Under the pieces are notes generated by a model. The model did not search any database. It was not told the origin of the DNA and saw only the letters and a list, made by a program, of their open reading frames with translations. From Rhodopseudomonas sp. BAL398 (lineage in GTDB: Bacteria; Pseudomonadota; Alphaproteobacteria; Rhizobiales; Xanthobacteraceae), in the NCBI RefSeq assembly GCF_033001325.1, contig NZ_CP133111.1, positions 4,666,501-4,730,500 on the forward strand: a DNA stretch of 64,000 nucleotides, written 5' to 3'. The position numbers and the translations under genes were made by a program. Below are positions 48,267-58,517 of the stretch, in pieces (positions within the stretch are counted from its first letter, which is position 1; the number at the start of each line of letters is the position of its first letter).

Positions 48267-48386
48267 GTCGATTCCTCCATTGCTCGCCGGGCACGCATGG
48301 CCCGCTTCGTCGCGTCACGCTTTTGAACGATTATTGGCCGCGCTCGCAGCGCCCGCAGTCTGACCCCGCAGGCGTGGTCGAATCAA

Positions 48387-48419
48387 GCGTCGGGCGGCAG
48401 ATAATGTGCCGCCCGACGC
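48387..48419 (-). terminator. Strong hairpin downstream of beta-lactamase-family gene
   Basis: A perfect 13-bp stem, GCGTCGGGCGGCA / TGCCGCCCGACGC, with a seven-base loop, 49 bases after the stop. On the minus strand it is followed by TTGATT, a weak U-tract. Confidence 0.65.
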
Positions 48420-48467
48420 ATGGCTTCGGGTTTCTAGCTCACGGGCGAGTGCCGAGCCGGAGCCGCG

Positions 48468-49655
48468 TTACGCCGCCTGTTGGGCGGCGTCGAGCGCGGC
48501 ATAGACCTTCGCCTCGAAGCCCGCGAAAGTTTCCAGACACCTGCTATCCGCGAAGGGAAACACCTGCATCAGGATCACGCCGCAAATGTCGCGCGACGGA
48601 TCGATCCAGTAATAGGTGTTGGCGAGGCCGGCCCAGGCCAGGCTGCCGGCGCTGCGGCCCTGCGGCGTCGCCGCCGTATTGATCATGAAGCTGAGGCCCC
48701 ATTTCTTCTCGATATCGGGGAACAGCTCGACGTCGTTGGTCACCATCGCGATGGCGGATGTCATCTTGCCCATGCTGAGATCGCCGATGTGGTTCTGCCC
48801 CATCTGCGCGATTGTTTCGGGCTGCAGGATCTGATTGCCGTTGTGGCGGCCCTTGTTGAGGATCATCTGGGCGAATTTGATGTAGTCGCCGGCGGTGCCG
48901 TAGAGTCCGCCGCCGCCCATGTGAAACTCCGGATCCTGTTCCAACTCGAACGGGATGGGCGTCAGTGAGCCATCCGGCCCGCGCGCATGCATCGCCACCA
49001 GCCGCGCGCGCATCGCGTCGCTGATCCTGAAGCCGGTATCGGTCATGCCGAGCGGCGCCAGCACATGGTCGTGCAGATAGGCGTCGAGCCGCACGCCGCT
49101 CGCCGCCTCCACCGCCTTGCCGACGAAATCGATGCCGATGCCATATTCCCAGCGGGTGCCGGGATCGCTCATGATCGGGGCTTGCAGCGCCGCATGCAGG
49201 CAAGAGGTGATGGCCGGCGTCCCGGTCTTTTCGCGATAGACCACCATGTCGGCGTTCCACATGTCGTAGCAGAAGCCCGAAGTGTGGGTGAGCAGATGCC
49301 GCAGCGTGATCGGCCTGCTGGCCGGGCGCAGGCGCGGCTCGCCCTTGTCGTCGAAGCCCTCCAGCACCTGCGGCGCAGCCAGATCGGGCAGCACCTTGCC
49401 GATCGGCTCGTCGAGCGACAGCTTGCCCTGCTCGACCAGTTGCATCGCGGCGGCAGCGGTGATCGCCTTGGACATCGAGGCGATCCAGAACACGCTGTCC
49501 GGCGTCATCGCGTCGGGCTTCGACAGATCGCGTTTGCCGAACGCGCCCTGATAGATCACCTCACTGCCGCTGGCCGCCATCGCGACCACGCCGGGAATCT
49601 CTCCGGCCTCGGATTTCTGCCGCAAAATCTGATCGATCTGTGACTTGTCCTGCAT
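48468..49655 (-). CDS. Serine hydrolase of the beta-lactamase/esterase family (class C fold)
   Basis: 395 residues. The nucleophile motif SxxK is in FWIASMSKAITAAAAMQ, and RHLLTHTSGFCYDMW and GTRWEYGIGIDFVGKAVE (the YxN-equivalent Tyr) follow. There is no signal peptide, so the protein is probably cytosolic. Together with the short form this favours an esterase (family VIII, EstB-like) over a resistance beta-lactamase. The ATG at 49655 has GGGAGGA at ideal distance; the open frame runs on to 50261 with no homology. The substrate is unknown. Confidence 0.88.
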   Translation of the reverse strand: MQDKSQIDQILRQKSEAGEIPGVVAMAASGSEVIYQGAFGKRDLSKPDAMTPDSVFWIASMSKAITAAAAMQLVEQGKLSLDEPIGKVLPDLAAPQVLEGFDDKGEPRLRPASRPITLRHLLTHTSGFCYDMWNADMVVYREKTGTPAITSCLHAALQAPIMSDPGTRWEYGIGIDFVGKAVEAASGVRLDAYLHDHVLAPLGMTDTGFRISDAMRARLVAMHARGPDGSLTPIPFELEQDPEFHMGGGGLYGTAGDYIKFAQMILNKGRHNGNQILQPETIAQMGQNHIGDLSMGKMTSAIAMVTNDVELFPDIEKKWGLSFMINTAATPQGRSAGSLAWAGLANTYYWIDPSRDICGVILMQVFPFADSRCLETFAGFEAKVYAALDAAQQAA

Positions 49656-49873
49656 GGCGTCCTCCCATTTTGGTTTTTTGGAACCCGGGAATTGTTGTCC
49701 GATTGGCAGCATCCGGCAAGTCGGCAGATCGAAGCGCCGCGACAAGGGCGGCAAAATGGGAGAGGTCGGATCAATCGATCTGGAACGAAATCTGGGCGTC
49801 GCCGTTCTCAATCCGGCCACGATTTGGCCGCGAACAATTTGATGCAAATCTGATGCAGCGATGCGGAAGGCAG

Positions 49874-50206
49874 ATGATGATCTCGACCTGGAGCGAATGG
49901 AAGCGCTACCCCACCCCGTTGCGCGGTGAGAATATCGAAGCCCCGATCGGGCCCGGCCTGTACGAGGTGCGCTATGCCGGATCCGGCGCCCTGTTCGGCT
50001 TCGCGGCCGTCGACAATGTGGCGATGGCGCTGGCGCGACTGGAGATCGCGCCGCGATCGCTGGGCTCATGGTTCGGCCGGCGTGGCACGGCGGATATGCC
50101 AAATCTTGAATACCGCACCTGCGCGACGTCGCGGCGCTCCGACGCCAAGGCGATGGCGGAAGGCATGATGGGCCGCCGCGAAGCCTATATGAGCGGCATG
50201 GCCTGA
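49874..50206 (+). CDS. Conserved hypothetical protein
   Basis: 110 residues, function not recognised. It begins MMISTWSEWKRYPTPL (a second ATG at 49877 is equally possible), with AAGG upstream. The centre APIGPGLYEVRYAGSGALFGFAAVDNVAMALARL has a strand-strand-helix pattern. The C-terminus has a cluster of Arg and Met (SRRSDAKAMAEGMMGRREAYMSGM). I recall similar short proteins in Rhizobiales without assigned function. The long upstream frame from 49640 is not coding. It is divergent from the beta-lactamase-family gene. Confidence 0.7.
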   Translation: MMISTWSEWKRYPTPLRGENIEAPIGPGLYEVRYAGSGALFGFAAVDNVAMALARLEIAPRSLGSWFGRRGTADMPNLEYRTCATSRRSDAKAMAEGMMGRREAYMSGMA

Positions 50207-50385
50207 TCGGCGGCATGGCTTGCGGCCTGTCCGACGTGGCATGCAGATTTGCGGCCATCACATCCTCTGACCGCGGGGCCGAGGCGGCGTGCCTTAGATC
50301 ATTTGAGCCTGTATAGTGTGCGCGTCACCGAGCCGGCCCGATGGCCGGCAGCTCATGCGATCGAAGAAACGCTGGAGGAATCAAG

Positions 50386-51882
50386 ATGTCCCCGACCGCC
50401 GCCGCGCGCAGCGCGAAACCCACCCCGCCCTCGCTCCGCGATCGCCTGAAGGATCCCGCGCTGCTGCGCGAGCATTGTTTCATCGACGGCGCCTGGACCG
50501 GAACGCCGGATTTTCCGGTGACCAATCCGGTCAACGACATCGAACTCGCCAAGGTGCCGAATCTGGGCGCCGCGGAGGCCACCCAGGCGGTCGAAGCCGC
50601 CGAGCGCGCGTTTCCGGCCTGGGCCAAGCTCACCGCCAAGCAGCGTTCCAACATCCTGCGCAAATGGTTCGACCTGATCATCGCCAACCGCGAGGATCTG
50701 GCGCTGATCCTGACCTCGGAGCAGGGCAAGCCGCTCGCCGAGGCGCTGGGCGAAGTCGATATCGGCGCGGCTTACGTCGAATTCTTCGCCGAGGAGGCGC
50801 GCCGGGTCTATGGCGAGACGATCCCGACGCAGCGCCCCGACGCCCGGCTGATCGCGATCCGCCAGCCGCTCGGGGTCTGCGGCGCGATCACGCCGTGGAA
50901 TTTCCCGAATTCGATGATCACCCGCAAAGTCTCGCCGGCGCTGGCGGCGGGTTGCACCGTGGTGCTGAAGCCCGCGATGGAGACGCCGCTGAGCGCGCTG
51001 GCGTTGGTGGCACTGGCCGAGCAGGCCGGCGTGCCCAAGGGCGTGTTCAACATCATCACCGGCGACGCCTCGGCGATCGGCAAGGTGCTGTGCGAACATC
51101 CGGCGGTGCGCTTTGTCGGCTTCACCGGCTCCACCAAGGTCGGCAAGATCCTGTACCAGCAGGCCGCGGTCGGGGTGAAGAAGCTCGGTCTCGAACTCGG
51201 CGGCAACGCCCCCTTCATCGTGTTCGACGATGCCGATGTCGATGCCGCCGTCGAAGGCGCGATGGTGTCGAAATATCGCAACATGGGCCAGACCTGCGTC
51301 TGCGCCAACCGGCTCTACGTTCAGGACGGCGTCTACGATTCCTTCGTCGAGAAACTCGCCGCCAAGGTCGCCGCGATGAAGATCGGCGACGGCACCGAAC
51401 AGGGCGTGACGCAAGGCCCGCTGATCAATGAAGCCGCGGTGGCGAAGACCGAAAAGCACATCGCAGATGCGCTGTCGCACGGCGCCAAGGTGATCACCGG
51501 CGGCAAGCGCCACGCGCTCGGCGGCACTTTCTTCGAGCCGACCGTGCTGGCCGATGTGCCGGCCGGCGCGCTGGTGGCGCGGGAGGAAACCTTCGGGCCA
51601 TTGGCGCCGGTGTTCCGTTTCAAGACCGAGGACGAGGTGATCAAGCTCGCCAACGACACGCCGTTCGGGCTGGCGAGCTACTTCTACTCGCGCGATCTCG
51701 GCCGGGTCTGGCGGGTCTCCGAGGCGCTGGAAACCGGCATGGTCGGGGTCAATTCCGGCCTGATCACCACCGAAGTCGCGCCCTTCGGCGGCGTCAAGGA
51801 ATCGGGCCTCGGCCGCGAAGGCTCGCATCACGGCATGGAAGAATATGTCGAGATCAAATATGTGATGATGGCGGGGATCTGA
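50386..51882 (+). CDS. gabD: Succinate-semialdehyde dehydrogenase, NADP-type
   Basis: A 498-residue aldehyde dehydrogenase. PWNFPNSMITRKVSPALAAGCTVVLKPA (cofactor Lys), FTGSTKVGKIL, the Glu-containing LELGGNAPFIVFDDADVD and the catalytic Cys in GQTCVCANRLYV are all present, and LGREGSHHGMEEYVEIKYV ends the protein. Sequence pattern and length match GabD, which oxidises succinate semialdehyde to succinate in GABA and related catabolism; glutarate semialdehyde is an alternative. GGAGGA lies five bases before the ATG at 50386. No gabT is adjacent. Confidence 0.92.
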   Translation: MSPTAAARSAKPTPPSLRDRLKDPALLREHCFIDGAWTGTPDFPVTNPVNDIELAKVPNLGAAEATQAVEAAERAFPAWAKLTAKQRSNILRKWFDLIIANREDLALILTSEQGKPLAEALGEVDIGAAYVEFFAEEARRVYGETIPTQRPDARLIAIRQPLGVCGAITPWNFPNSMITRKVSPALAAGCTVVLKPAMETPLSALALVALAEQAGVPKGVFNIITGDASAIGKVLCEHPAVRFVGFTGSTKVGKILYQQAAVGVKKLGLELGGNAPFIVFDDADVDAAVEGAMVSKYRNMGQTCVCANRLYVQDGVYDSFVEKLAAKVAAMKIGDGTEQGVTQGPLINEAAVAKTEKHIADALSHGAKVITGGKRHALGGTFFEPTVLADVPAGALVAREETFGPLAPVFRFKTEDEVIKLANDTPFGLASYFYSRDLGRVWRVSEALETGMVGVNSGLITTEVAPFGGVKESGLGREGSHHGMEEYVEIKYVMMAGI

Positions 51883-51895
51883 AATCGCCCCCGCA

Positions 51896-51935
51896 TTTCG
51901 CGCCGTCTCGGATGTGAGTCTGAGGCGGCGCGAAA
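51896..51935. terminator. Bidirectional hairpin between gabD and crotonase gene
   Basis: A 14-bp stem with one G-U pair, TTTCGCGCCGTCTC / GAGGCGGCGCGAAA, and a 12-base loop, between convergent genes. No strong U-run, but it is placed to stop both transcripts. Confidence 0.6.
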
Positions 51936-51979
51936 CTGCGCGCAGCCTCGGGTGAGACGCCAGCCTTGCGGCGTTGTAG

Positions 51980-52777
51980 CTATCCCTTGCGGCTTCCGAA
52001 TGCGCCGTGGCGGCCTTCGCCGGAGGCAAAGCGCGAGGCGCCGTCGAGCGTTTCGCCCGAGGCGATCACGGCGAGGCCGCCGCGCATTTCATTGGCGATG
52101 GCGTCCTCTTCGTCGAGGTCCCATTGGCCGAGTGCCGATAGCCGGTCGGCGCGCAGGCAGGCCTGCGGAAATTGCGCGATCTGTTTGGCCAGCTCGATCG
52201 CCCGCGCGCGTGCTTCGCCATCCGGCACCAGCCGGTTGGCCAGCCCGATGCGGTGCGCCTCCTCGGCGCCGACCGGGCGGCCGGTGAGGATCAGGTCGAT
52301 GGCCTGGGAATGGCCGATAAGCCGCGGCAGCCGGATGGTACCGAGATCGATCAGCGGCACGCCGAACCGGCGGCAGAACACCCCGAAGGTAGCGCCCGCG
52401 GCGGCGACCCGCATGTCGGCCCACAGCGCCAGCTCCAGCCCGCCCGCCACCGCATAGCCCTCGATCGCGGCGATCACCGGCTTTCCCAATCGCAACCGGC
52501 TCGGCCCCATCGGGGCGATCGACTGATGGCCGCCGACTTCGCGCTTCTTGTTGATGTCGCCGGCCGCCACCGCCTTGAGATCGGCGCCGGCGCAGAAATG
52601 CCCGCCGATCCCGGTGAACACCGCCACCGAGGCGGCCGCGTCGGCGTCGAACGCCAGAAACGCGTCGAATAATTTGCGCGCGGTCAGGCCGTCGACGGCA
52701 TTCCGACGATGCGGCCGGTTGATCGAGATGATGGTCACCGGCCCGTCGCGCTCGACGAGGATGTCGGTCTGGTCCAT
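51980..52777 (-). CDS. Enoyl-CoA hydratase/isomerase family protein
   Basis: A 265-residue crotonase-fold enzyme. The oxyanion-hole segments are GGHFCAGADLKAVA and AAIEGYAVAGGLELALWADMRVA. The first catalytic Glu (GGLELA) is present. The second position, usually Glu in QPE, falls in GVFCRRFGVPLIDLG, where no Glu is seen, so classical hydratase activity is uncertain. It is convergent with gabD. The reaction is unknown; fatty acid or aromatic degradation is likely from the family. Confidence 0.88.
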   Translation of the reverse strand: MDQTDILVERDGPVTIISINRPHRRNAVDGLTARKLFDAFLAFDADAAASVAVFTGIGGHFCAGADLKAVAAGDINKKREVGGHQSIAPMGPSRLRLGKPVIAAIEGYAVAGGLELALWADMRVAAAGATFGVFCRRFGVPLIDLGTIRLPRLIGHSQAIDLILTGRPVGAEEAHRIGLANRLVPDGEARARAIELAKQIAQFPQACLRADRLSALGQWDLDEEDAIANEMRGGLAVIASGETLDGASRFASGEGRHGAFGSRKG

Positions 52778-52833
52778 GGCGTTGCTCCCTTGGTCTTGCC
52801 GTCCCTTTGCGGGATCGGTTCGCGTTGAGTCGG

Positions 52834-53751
52834 TCAGGTCACGACCAGATCCGCGCCGGTCAGCCGCCGATAGGCGTCGAGATAGCGCTTGCTGGTGGCC
52901 TCGACCACATTGGCCGGCAGCGGCGGAGGCGGGGCGTCGCCATTCCAGCGCCCGGCGCGGCGTTCGGCATCGAGATAGTCGCGCAGCGGCTGCTTGTCGA
53001 AGGAGGGCTGCGACCGGCCGGGCTGATACACGTCGGCGGCCCAGAACCGCGAACTGTCGGGTGTCATCACCTCGTCGATCAGGATGATGCGGCCGTCGGC
53101 GTCGCGGCCGAATTCGAATTTGGTGTCGGCGATGATGATGCCCTGCTCGCGGGCGATCGCCTCGCCCTGGGTGTAGACCGCGCGGCTCATGCTCTCCAGC
53201 GTGTAGGCGTCTTCGTCGCCGACCGCCTCCCGCATCTGCGCGATGGTGATGTTCTCGTCATGGCCGGTCTCGGCCTTGGTGGCCGGGCTGAAGATCGACG
53301 GCTCGAGCTTGGCGCTTTCTAGCAGGCCCTCGGGCAGTTTCTCGCCGGCCAGCGTGCCCGAGGCGGCATATTCCTTCCACGCCGAGCCGGTCAGATAGCC
53401 ACGGATCACGCATTCGATCGGAAACACCGTGCTCCGCCGGCACAGCATGGCGCGCCCGGCCAGTGCGGCGCGTTGCCCGGCCAGCGCCGGCACCTGGGCG
53501 ATGATGTCGTCGGCGTCGGCCGAGATCATGTGGTGCGGCACCACGCCGCCGAGCTGGTTGAACCACCAGGCGCTGATCTGGGTCAGCACCGCGCCCTTCA
53601 TCGGAATGGTTTCCGCCATCACCACGTCGAAGGCGCTGATCCGGTCGGTGGTCAGCAGCAGCAGCCGGTCGGCATCGACGGCGTAGATATCGCGGACCTT
53701 GCCGCGCCCGATCTTTTCAAGGGGCAGGTCGCTGGCGAGCATGGGGGGCAT
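52834..53751 (-). CDS. purC: Phosphoribosylaminoimidazole-succinocarboxamide synthase
   Basis: A purine-pathway ligase joining CAIR and aspartate; 305 residues, the long (yeast-like) form rather than the ~240-residue form. Segments include [56 protein letters not shown] and [19 protein letters not shown]. The start is uncertain between the ATGs at 53751 and 53742; neither has a clear ribosome site. It lies between pirin and crotonase genes, all on the minus strand. Confidence 0.95.
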   Translation of the reverse strand: MPPMLASDLPLEKIGRGKVRDIYAVDADRLLLLTTDRISAFDVVMAETIPMKGAVLTQISAWWFNQLGGVVPHHMISADADDIIAQVPALAGQRAALAGRAMLCRRSTVFPIECVIRGYLTGSAWKEYAASGTLAGEKLPEGLLESAKLEPSIFSPATKAETGHDENITIAQMREAVGDEDAYTLESMSRAVYTQGEAIAREQGIIIADTKFEFGRDADGRIILIDEVMTPDSSRFWAADVYQPGRSQPSFDKQPLRDYLDAERRAGRWNGDAPPPPLPANVVEATSKRYLDAYRRLTGADLVVT

Positions 53752-53823
53752 TATTGGGACTTTCACAACAGGGCGGGCCGGCGGGCGCCGGCGCAGCGCG
53801 AACATGGAATCGCCGGGACTGTA

Positions 53824-54741
53824 TCATTCCGGCAGCGGAATGAATTCGGTCTCGTCGGGGACGTGGGCGAAGCGGCCGGTTTTCCAGTCCTGCTTGGCCT
53901 GTTCGATCCGCTCCTTGCTGGAGGAGACGAAATTCCACCAGATATGGCGCGGGCCTTCCAGCGCGTCGCCGCCGAGAAACATCATCCGCGCCGCGCTGAT
54001 CGCCCGCACCGTGATGCGGTCGCCGGGCCGAAAGATCAACAGGCAAGGCCCGGTATGGCGGTCGCCGGCGATTTTGATCTCGCCGTCGACCAGATAGATC
54101 GCGCGCTCCTCGTGATCGGGATCGAGCGGTACGCTGCTCCCGGCCGCGACGCCGACCTCGGCATAGAACCAGGGCGACGCCATCGCCACCGGCGAGGATT
54201 GCCCGAAGCTCGAGCCGGCGATGATCCGCGCGGTAAAGCCGGTGTCGGTGACGGTCGGCAGCGTCGCGGCGCCGAAATGCTGGAACGACGGCGCGATCTC
54301 TTCTTTGTCTTTCGGTAGGGCGATCCAGCTTTGCAGCCCGAGCATCTGCTGGCCGTCGCGGCGCTGGACGTCGGGGGTGCGCTCGGAATGTGCGATGCCG
54401 CGGCCGGCAGTCATCAGGTTCATCGCGCCGGGCGCGATCTCCTGGGCGTTGCCCTCGCTGTCGCGATGCATGATCCGGCCGTCGAACAGATAGGTCACCG
54501 TGGACAGGCCGATATGCGGATGCGGCCGCACATCCATGCCCTTGCCGGAGACGAACTGCACCGGGCCGAAATGATCGAAGAAGATGAACGGGCCGACCAT
54601 CTGCCGCTTGCCGTGCGGCAGCGCCCGGCGCACCGAAAAGCCGTCGCCGAGGTCGCGGGTGCGCGGCACGATGATCAGCTCCAGCGCGTCGCAGGTCCTG
54701 GCGTCACCGAGCAGCGGATCGTTCGACGGCATCCAGCTCAT
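53824..54741 (-). CDS. Pirin family protein
   Basis: A 305-residue bicupin. The metal-site segment of the first cupin is DVRPHPHIGLSTVTYLFDG, with HRDSEGNAQEIAPGAMNLMTAGRGIAHSE completing it. The second cupin near residue 200 lacks His residues, as usual. Bacterial pirins include quercetinase-like and regulatory members, so the function is not assigned. It is followed by purC with a 72-base gap and preceded by the malonyl-CoA decarboxylase gene, transcribed the same way. Confidence 0.92.
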   Translation of the reverse strand: MSWMPSNDPLLGDARTCDALELIIVPRTRDLGDGFSVRRALPHGKRQMVGPFIFFDHFGPVQFVSGKGMDVRPHPHIGLSTVTYLFDGRIMHRDSEGNAQEIAPGAMNLMTAGRGIAHSERTPDVQRRDGQQMLGLQSWIALPKDKEEIAPSFQHFGAATLPTVTDTGFTARIIAGSSFGQSSPVAMASPWFYAEVGVAAGSSVPLDPDHEERAIYLVDGEIKIAGDRHTGPCLLIFRPGDRITVRAISAARMMFLGGDALEGPRHIWWNFVSSSKERIEQAKQDWKTGRFAHVPDETEFIPLPE

Positions 54742-54826
54742 GGGCGAAAACTCCTGTGACAGCTTTCGGCCATCATGACGGGACGGGAGCCGGGTTTCAA
54801 CGGCCCGGTCTGGCCGCCCGGCCGCC

Positions 54827-56203
54827 TCAGCTCGCCGCGACGTTTTCGACCGCCGGCGGACGCGCCGCCAGCAGCTTGCGGACCGCGGACGAGGATGTCA
54901 CCTGGCCGCGCTCGGCGAAGGCCTCGTGGTTGGTTTCGATCTCGCCAAGCGCATAGAGATAATTCACCATCAGCCCATGCGACTGCCGCAATCCATTGGC
55001 CGAGCGGTCGCCGAGAAAATTCAGCCGCTCTAGCCGGGCGCCGTTGCCGAGATGAAACCGCGCCACCGGGTCGGCCGGCTGGCCGCGCGGCGTCTTGGCT
55101 TCCAGGAAATACGCCGCCGCCAGCGGCTGCAGCACCGGCTTGACGCGCTCGGCAAGCTCCGGATTGTCCAACCAGTCCGGCGCATCGAGCAGGTCCAGCG
55201 TGGCGCGGGTCGCGGCGTCGAGCCGCGGCGGATCGGCCTCGCGCTCGCGCCGCAGCCATGCGGCGAAGCCCGGTGCCGGTGACAGCGTCACGAAATTCTG
55301 CAGGTTGGGCAATTCGCTCTTGATGGTCTCGACCACCTGCTTGATCAGGAAATGGCCGAACGAGATTCCGGCCAGCCCCTTCTGGGTATTGGAGATCGAA
55401 TAGAACACCGCGGTCGTCGCCTCGGAGGCGGCGATCGGCGTGCGCTCGAGGTCGAGCAACGGGGTGATCGCCCCCGGAATCGCGCGGGTCAGCGCGACCT
55501 CGACGAAGATCAGCGGTTCATCGACCAGTTGGGGATGGAAAAAGCCGTAGCAGCGCCGGTCGGGCGGCGCCAGTCGCGCCCGCAGATTGTCCCAGTCGTT
55601 GATGGCATGGACCTGTTCGTAGCGGATGATCTTTTCCAGGATATTGGCCGGCGTGGTCCAGTCGATCCGCTGCAGCACCAGGAAACCCCGGTTGAACCAG
55701 GACGAAAACAGATGAACGAAATCGTCATCGACATGCTTGAGCTGGGGATGCTCGGCGATCTGCCCGAGCAGCGCCGCGCGCATCCGCACCAGCGACGCGG
55801 TGCCGCCGGGCGCCAGATTGAGCCGCCGGATCAATTCCTGCCGCCGCGGCTCGGCGGCGTCGTGCAGCCGGCCGATCGCCTGCGGCGATGCGTCGCCGCC
55901 CCGCACGACATCAATCGCGGCGTCGAGTTCGGCCAGATCCGGACCGAACCGCTCCGCCAGCGCGTTGAGAAAGCCAAGCTGGTCGGCTTCGCTGGCCCCG
56001 GCATAGCCGGCATGCAGCGAATTGGCCAGCGCGACCCCGGTGGCTTCGCCGCGTCGTGACAGCAGTGTCTCGCCGAGCGCGATCAGTTCGGTCTGCGACA
56101 TCGGGGTCGGGTTGGTGCGGCCAAGCAGGCCGCGGCCGCGCTCGGTCAGCGTGTTGAGCAGTCCCCCGAGAAAACCCGAGCTGCGGTCCGTGCCATTCGG
56201 CAT
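54827..56203 (-). CDS. Malonyl-CoA decarboxylase
   Basis: Converts malonyl-CoA to acetyl-CoA; 458 residues. The helical N-terminal domain (ALANSLHAGYAGASEADQLGFLNAL) is followed by the GNAT-like catalytic domain. There, HAINDWDNLRARLAPPDRRCYGFFHP, LIFVEVALT, ISNTQKGLAGISFGHFLIKQV and the end HGLMVNYLYALGEIETNHEAF with the conserved His and Tyr can be seen. The ATG at 56203 has CAGGAG at eight bases; the frame runs to 56470 without homology. It may allow growth on malonate or adjust fatty-acid precursor levels; no malonate transporter or ligase gene is next to it. Confidence 0.94.
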   Translation of the reverse strand: MPNGTDRSSGFLGGLLNTLTERGRGLLGRTNPTPMSQTELIALGETLLSRRGEATGVALANSLHAGYAGASEADQLGFLNALAERFGPDLAELDAAIDVVRGGDASPQAIGRLHDAAEPRRQELIRRLNLAPGGTASLVRMRAALLGQIAEHPQLKHVDDDFVHLFSSWFNRGFLVLQRIDWTTPANILEKIIRYEQVHAINDWDNLRARLAPPDRRCYGFFHPQLVDEPLIFVEVALTRAIPGAITPLLDLERTPIAASEATTAVFYSISNTQKGLAGISFGHFLIKQVVETIKSELPNLQNFVTLSPAPGFAAWLRREREADPPRLDAATRATLDLLDAPDWLDNPELAERVKPVLQPLAAAYFLEAKTPRGQPADPVARFHLGNGARLERLNFLGDRSANGLRQSHGLMVNYLYALGEIETNHEAFAERGQVTSSSAVRKLLAARPPAVENVAAS

Positions 56204-56586
56204 TAATGTGTCTCCTGATCCGCGGGTCCCTGATCGGGTCGAAACATACCCAACCGTGGCTGCCGTTGCCAACCGGCAACTCATGCAAGCGGAATGACGC
56301 CGTCGGCGCTTCAAGGTTCCGGGCGCGTCGGTGCCGCAATTTTGAGGACGTCGACGATCCGACTGTACGCCCGGATCTGGCGAAGGCGATCGCACCCTCC
56401 GGCTTTGCCGAAGCGGGCCTCTCGCGGCGACGCAACGGGCCCCGGGTCGGGAAACGACGAGATGCATCAAAGGAGTGCAAAACGGACCACACGGGCGGGC
56501 GCCGGAAGCGCATCCTGACCGTCTGATTCGACTTAAAGATTCGTTACGCCGCGGGAAGGCGGTGCCGACTCTGAGGGGCTGACATT
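56204..56586. other. Divergent promoter region, malonyl-CoA decarboxylase / histidine kinase
   Basis: 383 bases without a gene. It must hold the two divergent promoters, but I see no clear -35/-10 pair, palindrome or repeat. Confidence 0.5.
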
Positions 56587-58398
56587 TTGACCGATGGCGC
56601 AGAAGTCCAGAAGTTGCTTCGGCAGCAGGCGGCGATCGCCCGGTTCGGCAGTTTTGCGTTGCGCGAGTGGGATCTGAACAAGATCCTGACCGAGGCGACC
56701 AGGGCTTGCGCGGAAGGCCTGGGTGTTCGCTTCAGCAAGGTCTGCCGCTACCGCGCCGAGGAGAACGACCTGCTGGTTGTCGCCGGTTTCGGCTGGAACG
56801 ATGGCGTGGTCGGCTATGTGGTGTCGCGCGCCGACATGAGTTCACCGCAAGGCCGAGCGTTCAGTACCGGGGAGCCGTCGGTCTGCGACGATATCCAGGC
56901 GGCAGGGTTCAGCCTGCCCGCGTTCTATGCCGAGCACGGCATCGCCTCGATCGTCGATGTCATCATCAAGGGCAGCGACGAACAGCCTTATGGCATTCTC
57001 GAGATCGACAGCGACCGGCATCAGAAGTTCGACCAATACGATATCAATTTTCTCACCGGCTTTGCCAATGTGCTGGCGGAGGCGGTCTCCACCGCCTCGC
57101 GGGCGGCGGAGCTGAAGGCCACGGTCGACCAGATGAGGGCGATGGTCATCGAGAAAGAGCAAATGCTGCAGGCCAAGGACGTCGCCGATCAGCAGCTTCG
57201 CCAGGCCCAGAAGATGGAAGCGGTCGGGCAATTGACCGGCGGTATCGCCCACGACCTCAACAACATCCTCACCGTGATCGTGGGAAATATGGAGCTGTTG
57301 ATCGACGGGGTTGCGGATCGGCCGTCGCTGGCGGAACTCGCCCACATGGTCGATGACGCCGCGACGCGCGGCGCCGACCTCACCCAGCGGCTGCTGTCGT
57401 TCGCGCGAAAGCAGCCGCTTCAGCCGCGCGAGGTCGACGTCAATGCGCTGGTGATGAAGGCCACTAGCCTGTTGCGGCAAACGCTGGATCGTCGGGTCGA
57501 GATCAAGATGGATCTGGCCACCACGGTGCCCCGCGCCTTGATCGATCCCGGCCAATTGACCAATGCGATCCTCAATCTGGCGCTGAATGCCCGCGACGCG
57601 ATGGAGCAAAACGGCACGCTGTCGATCGAAACCAGCGATGTCGTTCTCGACGATGCGAGCGAGCCTACGGCCGACGGCATTACGCCCGGGCGCTATGTGC
57701 TGATTTCGGTGGCCGATAATGGCCACGGCATTCCGGCCGACCTGATCGACAAAGTCTGCGAGCCGTTCTTCACCACAAAGGATGTCGGCAAGGGCTCCGG
57801 CCTGGGGCTCAGCATGGTTCAGGGCTTCGTTCAGCAATCCGGCGGACAAATCCGGATTTCCAGCACCGAGGGGTTCGGCACGACGATCCGGATCTATCTT
57901 CCGCAAGCGGCGGAGAGCGTCCAATCCGTCGCGGTGCCGGCGGCCGCCGCGGTGGCCACTGGCGTGTGCGAGACGATCCTGGTGGTCGAGGACGATGAAT
58001 TGGTGCGGAATTTCGTGATCGCGCAGATTCAAAGCCTGGGCTATCAGGCGCTGTCGGCGGCCAATGCGGAGGAGGCCCTGGTTGTGATCGACAACGCGGA
58101 ACACATCGATCTGCTGTTTACCGACATGATCATGCCCGGCGCGCTGAACGGCCGTCAACTCGCCGAACAGGCGATGCGGCGCAGGGCATCCCTCAAGGTG
58201 CTGTTCACTTCCGGCTATTCGGACGACACCATCATCCATTATGGCCGGCTCGATCCCGGCGTGCTGCTGCTGCCCAAACCCTACCGCAGGGCGGATCTCG
58301 CGCGCTCGATTCGCATTGCGCTTGAGGTCGCTTCGCCGCAGCAGCTGATGACGTCGACCAGTACAAGATCCGCGCTGAAATCGCCCAACGCGGCTTGA
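56587..58398 (+). CDS. Hybrid sensor histidine kinase (GAF-HisKA-HATPase-REC)
   Basis: 603 residues, cytosolic. A GAF domain (about residues 25-170) is followed by a coiled linker. HisKA has the phospho-His in [14 protein letters not shown] (His222). The ATPase domain has N-box [35 protein letters not shown]. The C-terminal receiver (about 460-580) has the acidic pair VVEDDE and phospho-Asp in [10 protein letters not shown]. It starts at a TTG (56587) with GAGGGG eight bases upstream; no ATG fits. Sensor input is likely a small cytosolic ligand or redox signal via GAF. No separate response regulator gene is adjacent. Confidence 0.93.
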   Translation: MTDGAEVQKLLRQQAAIARFGSFALREWDLNKILTEATRACAEGLGVRFSKVCRYRAEENDLLVVAGFGWNDGVVGYVVSRADMSSPQGRAFSTGEPSVCDDIQAAGFSLPAFYAEHGIASIVDVIIKGSDEQPYGILEIDSDRHQKFDQYDINFLTGFANVLAEAVSTASRAAELKATVDQMRAMVIEKEQMLQAKDVADQQLRQAQKMEAVGQLTGGIAHDLNNILTVIVGNMELLIDGVADRPSLAELAHMVDDAATRGADLTQRLLSFARKQPLQPREVDVNALVMKATSLLRQTLDRRVEIKMDLATTVPRALIDPGQLTNAILNLALNARDAMEQNGTLSIETSDVVLDDASEPTADGITPGRYVLISVADNGHGIPADLIDKVCEPFFTTKDVGKGSGLGLSMVQGFVQQSGGQIRISSTEGFGTTIRIYLPQAAESVQSVAVPAAAAVATGVCETILVVEDDELVRNFVIAQIQSLGYQALSAANAEEALVVIDNAEHIDLLFTDMIMPGALNGRQLAEQAMRRRASLKVLFTSGYSDDTIIHYGRLDPGVLLLPKPYRRADLARSIRIALEVASPQQLMTSTSTRSALKSPNAA

Positions 58399-58517
58399 GC
58401 CGCGCGGCCTGCCGGCGCCGCGATCGTCCTGCTTGATTGCAACCCCTGAATGTTGCGTTAGCATCATCGGCGAGAGCGCAATTCATGCGCTTATCAATCG
58501 TCCAGGGATCTCGGCCG

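Noticed and set aside
48468-49655. Antibiotic-resistance beta-lactamase
   Set aside because: SxxK is present but there is no signal peptide and the pattern is closer to family VIII esterases, so resistance is not supported.
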